From assembly GCA_900469625.1 (NCBI GenBank), contig UBXV01000027.1, forward strand, positions 155,021-202,657: a stretch of 47,637 nucleotides of DNA, given 5' to 3'. Shown piece by piece: positions 41,578 through 47,637 of this stretch. The position numbers and the translations under genes were made by a program. The stretch is from Hyphomicrobiales bacterium. Lineage in GTDB: Bacteria > Pseudomonadota > Alphaproteobacteria > Rhizobiales > Rhizobiaceae. The first letter of the stretch is position 1. Each line of letters starts with the position of its first letter. The notes beneath the pieces were generated by a model. That model made no database searches and was not told where the DNA came from. It worked only from the letters and a program-made list of their open reading frames with translations.

Positions 41578-41944
41578 CCGCTCCCGAAGCAGCAAGGAAA
41601 GGCTTGATCTTGGCGTCGAGCTTGCGGATCCTCTCGAGGAGTTGCTCATCCGTCATCTCCCCTATCTGGTTGACGTTGACGGTGACGTCCTTCGGCATCA
41701 GCGATGCCACGGCCTTCAGGAAGTCATGGGGGTTCTTCTCGATCAGGGCGTGGATCGCAGCCGCGCCCCGGCTCTCCCAGGCGCAAAGCATGTCTTCGAG
41801 AAAGAGTTCGCCGAGCTTCGAGCGCACCGCCTTGCGGGCGCGTGTCCGAGAAGGCGGCGCGGTGCCTGCCGGTGCTTCAGCCCGCCCCTCGCGCGGCAGG
41901 AATCGTCCGGTCTTCGGATCCTTGGCTGGCCCGGTGATGCTCAT
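41534..41944 (-). CDS. terS: Terminase small subunit
   Basis: A 136-residue protein: a basic N-terminus (RTRARKAVRSKLGELFLEDM), a helical DNA-recognition region and a C-terminal helix (MTDEQLLERIRKLDAKI) for oligomer contacts. This is the pattern of small terminases directly upstream of terL in rhizobial phage clusters. It is the first gene of the leftward structural operon. Confidence 0.8.
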   Translation of the reverse strand: MSITGPAKDPKTGRFLPREGRAEAPAGTAPPSRTRARKAVRSKLGELFLEDMLCAWESRGAAAIHALIEKNPHDFLKAVASLMPKDVTVNVNQIGEMTDEQLLERIRKLDAKIKPFLAASGADGAGDGDRAQAEHE

Positions 41945-42293
41945 GAAAGCCGCTCCGATATTTTGCTCCCGATGCCTCCAGGCCATGCGAATTGGTCCGG
42001 ATGCCATCCGCCCGGCGCGGATGCATCTGCAACAGACAATCTAAAAGTCGGGGGAAACGCGATTGGGCACTTGACCTTAGGTTGCATTCAGTCACCAATG
42101 CTGCTTGACGCGCCGTGTGTCGGTGGCACGCCCGGCGCGGGAAGCGCCGCCAACCGGACAACGCTCGCCGAAGGCGCCGCCAACCGGAGATCGCAGACAG
42201 GCTTGAGGAATAACACTTTCAAATCGCAGCATATTAATCCGTTCGATCGATCCCGACTTTAAGGAACCATGCGATGAATGAGACGGGTGGCTG
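41945..42293. other. Right border of the phage cluster
   Basis: 349 bases without a gene between the leftward terminase genes and the rightward Sel1 gene; it should hold the main structural promoter. A GCGCCGCCAACCGGA stretch occurs twice (about 42144 and 42173). No att-like repeat, tRNA or integrase was found here or at the left border. Confidence 0.45.
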
Positions 42294-42809
42294 ATGATCC
42301 AGAACGCAGTCAGAAAGTTGAAGACCATTTTCACGCCGCGGCTCTCCGCCGCAAATGTCTCGCCAACGTTGCTCGAGCTCGCCACGTCGGGAAACCTGGA
42401 TGCCCAGGCGGCGCTCGGAGAAATCTATTTCAACGACGGCCGCGAGGAGAACTACGCCGCATCCTATCACTGGAACGGCCAGGCCGCCCGGCAGGGCCAT
42501 GCAGCCTCGCAGGCTCGGCTCGCGACAATCTACAATAACGGCCTCGGCATCGAGCCTGACCCTCAGGAGGCCAGCCGCTGGTTGCGCAGCGCCGCACGCA
42601 AGGGTCACGACAGCGCCTGCCGGATTACAGGCAGGCGCAATCCGGACGACCGCGACATCGACCTGAACACCGCGACAGCCGGCGTCCCGGCGCTATCCGA
42701 TCCCAAGGGGCGCCACCATCGCCCGATCGAAACCAGGCCGGCAGATGGCCTCTCGAGCCAGGCGCCTGATAGGGCTGAAGACGATCTGCGCGATACCGAC
42801 CGCCGCTGA
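42294..42809 (+). CDS. Sel1-repeat protein
   Basis: A 171-residue protein with two Sel1/TPR-like repeats: SGNLDAQAALGEIYFNDG and QGHAASQARLATIYNNGLGI, followed by a third partial unit (QEASRWLRSAARKGHDSA). Then a disordered Pro/Arg/Asp-rich tail. Sel1 proteins are adaptor scaffolds. No signal peptide is evident. Probably chromosomal, not phage. Confidence 0.78.
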   Translation: MIQNAVRKLKTIFTPRLSAANVSPTLLELATSGNLDAQAALGEIYFNDGREENYAASYHWNGQAARQGHAASQARLATIYNNGLGIEPDPQEASRWLRSAARKGHDSACRITGRRNPDDRDIDLNTATAGVPALSDPKGRHHRPIETRPADGLSSQAPDRAEDDLRDTDRR

Positions 42810-43030
42810 GCAGCCAAAGGCCGGCGGCCCACGCTGGCGCTCAGGCGCATTCCGCAATCAAGACAGCCGAAAGTTGTGCAGTGTGCGCCGATGGTTTGCG
42901 CATTGTTAATGAATTCCCCTCATGGTTGCATTTCAAGCAGCACTCACCATCCTTGCTTCGCGCATGACGCCCGAACAACAAGTTGATTTTCGAACGCAAT
43001 GCTGGCGCATCGAGATCTGGGGAACGAACC

Positions 43031-43576
43031 ATGACATCCATATCGTCGGTCAACAGCACCGCGCTCTTGATCCTGCAGCAGGTAAGCGCATCAAGAGGCG
43101 CCGATCAGGCCTCGGGCAGCCAAACGGACATTCTCAAGGTGGCCAACGGAATTTCCAGCGAACCATCGGCGGGAAAGAAGTCGGCGGCGGCGGCGATCGG
43201 CAAGTTCGCACTCGATACCGCGCCCAGCAAAGGCAAGATCGTCATGGCCGAGCTCGGAGCCGCTGACAGTTGGGAGGAAATGCGCGAACGCGTCGACAAC
43301 AACGCCAAATTCACGGACGGCGAGAAGAAGACGTGGCATGCCAGGATTACCGAGCTTCAGGAACTGTTTGCCTCTGCCGAGGAATTCAAGGCGTCGGACC
43401 TCTACCAATCCCTGGTATCGGGAGAGCTGAAGCCGCCACCGATCGATGATCTGCCCACGGCGATGTCGGAGGAATTGGCACAGCGAAAGGCCGGCCCGCT
43501 GAGCGATTTTCTGGCCACGATCGGTCGGGACCCGTTGCACGAGAGCACCCGGGCGTCGCTGATCATGCGCCACTGA
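43031..43576 (+). CDS. Hypothetical protein (181 aa), chromosomal
   Basis: A 181-residue protein whose first part is Ser/Ala/Gly-rich (TSISSVNSTALLILQQVSAS) and whose middle is helical and charged (DSWEEMRERVDNNAKFTDGE, AEEFKASDLYQSLVSGEL). The Ser-rich start resembles rhizobial secreted or flagellum-related proteins without a cleavable signal, but no family is assigned. Confidence 0.68.
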   Translation: MTSISSVNSTALLILQQVSASRGADQASGSQTDILKVANGISSEPSAGKKSAAAAIGKFALDTAPSKGKIVMAELGAADSWEEMRERVDNNAKFTDGEKKTWHARITELQELFASAEEFKASDLYQSLVSGELKPPPIDDLPTAMSEELAQRKAGPLSDFLATIGRDPLHESTRASLIMRH

Positions 43577-43696
43577 GCGTCGGCTTGCGGCGTGGGGGCA
43601 CAACAGGGTCACGAAATGAGGGTTACTGAGCTGATCAACGGTCGCACGCAAAACACGACCGTCAACAGCGCAACCGGCACGCCCCTCTCCGGAAAC

Positions 43697-43726
43697 AAAA
43701 AAGGCCGCTTCGATTACGAAACGACC
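43697..43726 (-). terminator. Leftward intrinsic terminator
   Basis: On the minus strand GGTCGTTTCG pairs with CGAAGCGGCC (ten pairs, two G-U) around a TAAT loop, followed by six T. No coding gene lies upstream on this strand. Confidence 0.65.
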
Positions 43727-43784
43727 ATCCTGAAATATCCTTAGCCCGCTTCCGGTTCGATGGCAAGCCCTTCGGACAAGATTT

Positions 43785-43799
43785 GTTCTTTATTCGTTC
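43785..43799. promoter_or_regulatory. LexA-type box in a gene-poor gap
   Basis: GTTCTTTATTCGTTC, an exact GTTC-N7-GTTC match. Leftward it lies about 60 bases before the terminator at 43697-43726; rightward the next gene is the 44-residue membrane protein, more than 360 bases away. Confidence 0.4.
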
Positions 43800-44162
43800 T
43801 TTTTCTTCAGTGGCCTTCGACCGCGCCAGTTTTCGGGAAAACGCCGCGATGCAGGCCTGCACCCACGTTAGAAGGCGCGTTCGCATCGGGCGACGCGGTA
43901 AGCCGGCGCGCATCGCCTGACAGACGCCGACCCTCCCTGATAACAGGCGAAACCGTCTCCCTCTCCTTTCGGTCAAAGCCGGCCCGGCGCTACCGCCGTT
44001 CTGATCGCGTGGGAATAATTCCACCGCGCCCGGAACAACCCGAGCGTGGCCATCGTTGACCCACGGGTGCTTGCCGGCCCTGCGTCATGCTTATGGATAA
44101 GCTCCAGGTATTTGGTTGTGCGCGTCCGATTGTGTTATCATCCCTGTCGGGAGGAGAATGTC

Positions 44163-44297
44163 ATGGAGAATTTCTTCGCACTGCTCGCCATCGTCGTCGG
44201 TTCCGCCGTGCTGGGGCTTGCCCTCGCCTACGGCATGCGCCGCCAGAAGGAAGCGCACCCGCCGCCCAAACACGACGATGCCACGCTGAAATTCTAG
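44163..44297 (+). CDS. Small single-pass membrane protein (44 aa)
   Basis: A 44-residue protein with a GGAGGAG site before its ATG. One membrane helix (FFALLAIVVGSAVLGLALAY) is followed by a basic, Pro/His-containing tail. Function unknown; it could be a subunit of an envelope complex or a stress-induced membrane peptide. Confidence 0.7.
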   Translation: MENFFALLAIVVGSAVLGLALAYGMRRQKEAHPPPKHDDATLKF

Positions 44298-44488
44298 CCG
44301 CGCGCGTCATGTCCGTCCCCTCCAGGTTGCGCACCGGCCGCTCCCTGAGCGAAGCCGTGCCCTCGCGCCACGCTTGTGCCGCTCCCATAGTGCACGATCT
44401 CCGCAAGATATGATCCATTCGCGACCGCCTGAGGAACCATTCGGCCGCTCGCAGCTTAAGCCTTGGTCACCACCAAGGAGATGCGACC

Positions 44489-44749
44489 ATGCCCCGAACA
44501 ACGCTGAAGCCACGCCTGATCCCGGATAGCCAAGGCAATGATCTGCCGGATGTTCCCGCCGACCAGATCCCCGATGGTGGCGATCTGCCACCGCCAGACC
44601 AGGGCCGCGTGCCCCCGGTTCCGAGCCGCGACGAGGCAAATCTGGAGAGCGACGAGGCCCTGCCGGATGACGCGGAAGAAGAAGCCCTCGAGCGGGATCC
44701 GTCGCGGCAAGCCACCCGCTTCGATGAAACCCTGCCCGATCAGGACTGA
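44489..44749 (+). CDS. Acidic, probably disordered protein (86 aa)
   Basis: An 86-residue protein, AAGGAG before the ATG. Composition is dominated by Pro, Asp and Glu (DLPDVPADQIPDGGDLPPPD), with no hydrophobic core, so it is likely unstructured. No family is recognised. Confidence 0.68.
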   Translation: MPRTTLKPRLIPDSQGNDLPDVPADQIPDGGDLPPPDQGRVPPVPSRDEANLESDEALPDDAEEEALERDPSRQATRFDETLPDQD

Positions 44750-44922
44750 TACGGTCGGGCCGTCTTCAAGGCTGAGACGCCAGATCCGGTCTCGAGACAA
44801 CCTCGATCAAGGCGGGCGGCGAAGCCGGCAGGCAGGCGCCGCCCTCGCAATGGCCTGCCCGCTCCCGTTCGCTCGCCATTCCTGCCCATTTACCTCTCCG
44901 GCCGTTCACTTGTCGGCATGCT

Positions 44923-45342
44923 TCATCCATCGCCAGGCAAAGCCTCGGCGCCTTCCGGCGGTCTGTCCGTCGGCGTTCCCTGGTGAAACAGCATTTGCCA
45001 TCGGCCCGCCGTCCGCTTCCAGATGGAGGATCGCAGCGCCCGCCGTTCCGACCCGTCACCGCCGCGGCGAACGGTCCTGTAGGTCAGCAACACGGCGTCG
45101 GGAGAGATCGGCGTCAGCGCGAAGTCTGTCGCCTCGAGCGCGCCGTCGTCGGGCGCATCATCCTCCTCACAGAGAAGCTCGATCGTCTCGGCGCGCCGAT
45201 AGGTCGTGCCCGAGGCGCCGAATTCGAAGAAACCGTCGGCAAGCAACGCCTCGACCGCCGCTCTCGAGCGGCGCACCTCCGGCCGGTGCAGCGCCTCCTC
45301 CAGCGCCCGGATGTCATCAAGTTGGACGGGAAGACCAGCCAT
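44923..45342 (-). CDS. SnoaL/DUF4440-like small protein
   Basis: A 139-residue NTF2-like protein: the N-terminal helix LDDIRALEEALHRPEVRRSR, a FFEFGASGTTYRR turn, LLTYRTVRR and a closing IWKRTAGRWQMLFHQGTPT strand are the DUF4440 pattern. Members are often small-molecule-binding or ketosteroid-isomerase-like enzymes. The ATG giving MAGLPVQLDD was chosen. Confidence 0.78.
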   Translation of the reverse strand: MAGLPVQLDDIRALEEALHRPEVRRSRAAVEALLADGFFEFGASGTTYRRAETIELLCEEDDAPDDGALEATDFALTPISPDAVLLTYRTVRRGGDGSERRALRSSIWKRTAGRWQMLFHQGTPTDRPPEGAEALPGDG

Positions 45343-45716
45343 ATCGCACACGCTTTCCTTCAAGGGCCACACACGATCTCATGCGCCGGCACATGTCTGC
45401 GACACGCACACCCGTCGACACAAGTGCCCGGCCGAAAAATCCGAGAAAGGCCCCGCCAGCGGCGCACGCCGGCGGGGCCAAGGGCCGGCCCGATGTCCAG
45501 TCCCGCTCACGGCCCGCCGCAAGGCCAGGGCGGTAAACCTTCGCTAACCAAGCTGTGCGGCTTCCTGCCGTCCTGCGGTCGAAATACGGCATCTGCCGTA
45601 TTCCCGGCCGCCCGCCCGGGCCGTAGGTGCGAAGAGCCGCGTCAACGCGCCGGCGGCCAGCTAGGGCCGAAACCCCGCCTGGGCCGAAACCAAGTGTAGA
45701 AACCAAGGAAACAGCG
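45343..45716. other. Intergenic region with GC hairpin
   Basis: 374 bases without a supported gene; a strong hairpin (GGCCCCGCC at 45449-45457 with GGCGGGGCC at 45471-45479) is followed leftward by TTTCTCGGATTTTTC. Otherwise nothing is seen. Confidence 0.4.
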
Positions 45717-45917
45717 ATGAAGACAATCATTCTCGCCGCCGCCGCCTCGTTCGCCCTGGCGGCGAGCGCCATGGCCGCAACGCCCCCGAGCTCAACCGTG
45801 AAAGCCAAGCCTGCGAAGGCCGAGCAGGCTGGCCCCGCCGCAATCGAACTGGCAGCCGGCCCCGGCCGGATCGGCAGACCCTCGCCGGCAACCGGCAGCA
45901 AGGGCTACGCATTCTGA
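45717..45917 (+). CDS. Small exported protein (66 aa)
   Basis: A 66-residue protein with a clear Sec signal peptide (MKTIILAAAASFALAASAMA) and a short basic Pro/Lys/Ala mature part. AAGGAAA precedes the ATG. Mature chains of this type are common small periplasmic proteins in rhizobia; the function is unknown. Confidence 0.7.
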   Translation: MKTIILAAAASFALAASAMAATPPSSTVKAKPAKAEQAGPAAIELAAGPGRIGRPSPATGSKGYAF

Positions 45918-46133
45918 GCGCACGCACGGGCGATCGTCAGCTTGTCGGTCATCGGACCGTTGGCCGAGCCTTTGTTCGCTCAGCGTTGTTGCGACGTTGA
46001 GGCCTTGTCTCTCGACACGGCCATTTCGCAAATGAATATCGGCGCGCCCGACAGGGCTCCATTGTCCCAGGGCGGATGATCTCTCCGACAAAGATCCCGC
46101 CGGTCGCAGCCGATCGGCGGGGCTCGTCCTGCC

Positions 46134-46718
46134 TTAATAGTAAGGCGAGTAGCACTGCTGCCGCGGCCCGCCATAGGGCTGGAACGAGTTGTCCCAGGCC
46201 CGGTACGAGCGGTAGCGGTCATAGCACCAGCTGGCATGGCGCGGGTTCACGCCGGACTCGACCCGACGCGGCGGAGGAGCGGCAATCGCGCCGCCGATGA
46301 TGGCGCCCGCCCCGAAGGCCGCCAGCGGATACCACCAGCCATCGTCGTGGCGACGGTATCCGTCGCGATAACCCCGGTAGCCGCGATGGCCGTTGTACCA
46401 GCCGTAGCGGTATCCGCCGCTGCCGTGCCAGCCCGGCCGGGGACGATACCCGCCCTCCCAGTGGGGTCGCGGACGGTAGCCACCATCCCAGCCCGGTCGT
46501 GGGCGGTAGCCCCCATCCCAGCCGGGACGTGGTCGATATCCACCATGGTTCCAGCCCGGTCGTGGGCGGTGACGGTCGCCACCCCACTCGCGATATTGCA
46601 CGTTTTCGATATCGCTCTGTTGTCTCAGCTGGACGGCTGCAACCGGCATGGCATTCGCGGGCGCATAGCTCGTCAGAGCCGTCACCGCTGCCAGGATCAC
46701 AATGCCTATCTTCTTCAT
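46134..46718 (-). CDS. BA14K-family exported protein with GYRPRPGW repeats
   Basis: A 194-residue exported protein: signal peptide [20 protein letters not shown], then about five tandem [14 protein letters not shown] repeats, a tyrosine/glycine-rich section, a short hydrophobic segment ([15 protein letters not shown]) and the BA14K C-terminus ([19 protein letters not shown], ending YSPYY). BA14K proteins of Brucella and rhizobia are envelope proteins, reported as lectin-like in Brucella. The near-identical repeats can change number by slippage. Confidence 0.83.
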   Translation of the reverse strand: MKKIGIVILAAVTALTSYAPANAMPVAAVQLRQQSDIENVQYREWGGDRHRPRPGWNHGGYRPRPGWDGGYRPRPGWDGGYRPRPHWEGGYRPRPGWHGSGGYRYGWYNGHRGYRGYRDGYRRHDDGWWYPLAAFGAGAIIGGAIAAPPPRRVESGVNPRHASWCYDRYRSYRAWDNSFQPYGGPRQQCYSPYY

Positions 46719-47129
46719 CTCGACACCTATCCGTTTCGAACAGGTGCAAGCTTTCGCCCCTTGACGTGAACCCATGGTGAATGCGTTTATCGTCATATTA
46801 GCATATTAATACATATAGCTATCAGCGACAGCTCATCTGACCGATGAAGCACGCCCCCGCGCCAAGGGTTCCCACAGCCCGAATATCAAGCCGTCGGCGC
46901 CGGTCGAGAATTCTTTGCCGTCAGGCCTTCCCACGCCTTGCCGGCGACACCACCTCAGCATGCGACCAGGCATTGCGGACCCTTGGGGGCGCCTCCTTGA
47001 TCGAGGCTCCTCGCGGGCACGACGGTTTCCGGAAAAAAGTTTCCGGCAGACTGTCGGCCCTGCTGCAGCCCGTTCGTCATTTAGGCATGAGGGGCCGTTT
47101 TGGCCTTGTCGATCAAAGGAGAAAAGACC
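46719..47129. other. Divergent promoter region
   Basis: 411 bases between the divergent BA14K and YciI-like genes. An A+T-rich patch (46790-46830) upstream of BA14K is the likely promoter area. No gene is supported. Confidence 0.4.
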
Positions 47130-47552
47130 ATGCGCGTAATAGTTATGGTGAAGGCGACCGAGGACAGCGAAGCGGGCAAGATGCCCTCGACCGAGCTGCT
47201 CGACGCCATGGGCAAGTTCAATGAAGAGCTGGTCAATGCCGGCATCATGCAGGCGGGCGAAGGCCTTCATCCCTCCTCCAGGGGCAAGCGCGTCGCCTTC
47301 GACGGCGCCAACCGCCTTGTCATCGACGGCCCGTTCACCGAGACCAAGGAACTGGTCGCCGGCTTCTGGATCTGGCAGGTCAAGGACATGGACGAGGCCG
47401 TCGCCTGGGTGAAGCGCTGCCCCAATCCGATGCCGGGCCCGAGCGAAATTGAAATCCGCCCGGTCTTCGAGGCCGCCGATTTCGGCGACGCGCTCACGCC
47501 CGAAATCATCGAACGGGACGACCGCCTGCGCGAGCGCATCGGCGGCAACTGA
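47130..47552 (+). CDS. YciI/DGPF-family protein
   Basis: A 140-residue small alpha/beta barrel protein: MRVIVMVKATEDSEAGKMP, then LVIDGPFTETKELVAGFWIW, the DGPF-motif signature, and DMDEAVAWVKRCPNPMPG. AAGGAG precedes the ATG. In many genomes this family is encoded beside an ECF sigma factor; only 85 bases of window remain downstream, so that cannot be seen. Confidence 0.85.
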   Translation: MRVIVMVKATEDSEAGKMPSTELLDAMGKFNEELVNAGIMQAGEGLHPSSRGKRVAFDGANRLVIDGPFTETKELVAGFWIWQVKDMDEAVAWVKRCPNPMPGPSEIEIRPVFEAADFGDALTPEIIERDDRLRERIGGN

Positions 47553-47570
47553 GCCGGACAACAGCGTGCC

Positions 47571-47601
47571 GACGGCCGGGTTGCCATCTTTCCCGGCTGT
47601 C
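47571..47601 (+). terminator. Hairpin after the YciI-like gene
   Basis: GACGGCCGGG pairs with CCCGGCTGTC (one G-U) around an 11-base loop, 18 bases after the stop. There is no T-run, so termination is uncertain. Confidence 0.4.
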
Positions 47602-47637
47602 GGATCAGCCAGCAGCGACGACCCCCACGTTATCCGT

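Larger units (their letters stand above)
43577..44162. other. Non-coding gap with LexA-type box and leftward terminator
   Basis: 586 bases without a supported gene. It holds a leftward intrinsic terminator and a GTTC-N7-GTTC box (43785-43799). A short leftward RNA between them is possible. Confidence 0.4.

Noticed and set aside
42140-42190. Short GCGCCGCCAACCGGA direct repeat as an att or cos site
   Set aside because: Both copies are on the same border and there is no counterpart at the left end.
13254-42293. Integrase, repressor or att repeats for the phage cluster
   Set aside because: Both borders and all frames were looked at; no tyrosine or serine recombinase motif, repressor-like HTH or matching border repeat was seen.
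46833-47561. Long minus-strand frame across the YciI-like gene
   Set aside because: The plus strand has a good ribosome-binding site and the DGPF motif; the minus frame is its shadow.
1-47637. CRISPR arrays, tRNA or rRNA genes
   Set aside because: No regularly spaced repeats with unique spacers and no cloverleaf or rRNA-like sequence was recognised by eye.

Overview
The window reads as a Rhizobiaceae chromosome (Rhizobium/Sinorhizobium/Ensifer type). The grounds are the high G+C content, a BA14K-family protein, a DUF1515-like phage protein, many LysR/MarR/AraC-regulated accessory genes and dispersed intergenic repeats. No tRNA, rRNA or CRISPR was recognised.

Left flank (1 to about 13.3 kb): ordinary chromosomal genes. 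They include a partial SLC13-type permease, an exported alpha/beta hydrolase divergent from an OhrR-like MarR regulator with perfect palindromic operators, a small lipoprotein, a LysR regulator divergent from a Rid-family/old-yellow-enzyme operon, two Tat-exported hydrolases next to a GlxA-type AraC regulator, a sterol-desaturase-family membrane enzyme, a cupin and several small hypothetical genes.

Centre (about 13.3 to 42.0 kb): a podovirus-like structural and lysis cluster read almost entirely leftward. In order of transcription it holds small and large terminase, portal, a small head protein, scaffold, major capsid, adaptor and connector proteins, tail hub, GNAT protein, injection-type protein with an S74 chaperone, tail fibre, fibre-assembly protein, endolysin with a C-terminal membrane segment, and overlapping spanin-like genes. 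I see no integrase, repressor, replication gene or attachment site, so it looks like a domesticated or defective structural cluster.

The notable part is about 12 kb of cargo at exactly two places in this operon, after the portal gene and after the capsid gene. The cargo is modular: a 3' fragment of the structural gene, then a signal-less effector-like gene, then an exported or membrane protein that looks like its immunity partner. Behind the portal there are three units: two intact (permuted papain-like His/Cys effector plus four-helix membrane protein) and one whose effector is deleted to a 25-codon scar fused to a portal fragment. Behind the capsid there is an effector with a short membrane protein, a frameshifted lysozyme remnant, a secreted protein made of three tandem copies of an unrecognised domain, a 457-bp capsid-gene fragment, and a secreted single-copy version of that domain. 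Between the two arrays lie two duplicated periplasmic proteins, each convergent with a different effector-like gene. Both triple/single-domain genes carry the same promoter, in which an alphaproteobacterial LexA-type box (GTTC-N7-GTTC) fills the spacer between the -35 and -10 hexamers; a third such box precedes another effector. I infer a phage-derived, SOS-linked effector/immunity cassette array that grows by recombination on structural-gene arms, comparable in logic to orphan Rhs/CDI arrays but anchored on portal and capsid genes.

Right flank (about 42.3 kb to the end): chromosomal small genes, namely a Sel1-repeat protein, hypotheticals, a SnoaL/DUF4440-like protein, a BA14K protein and a YciI/DGPF-family protein.
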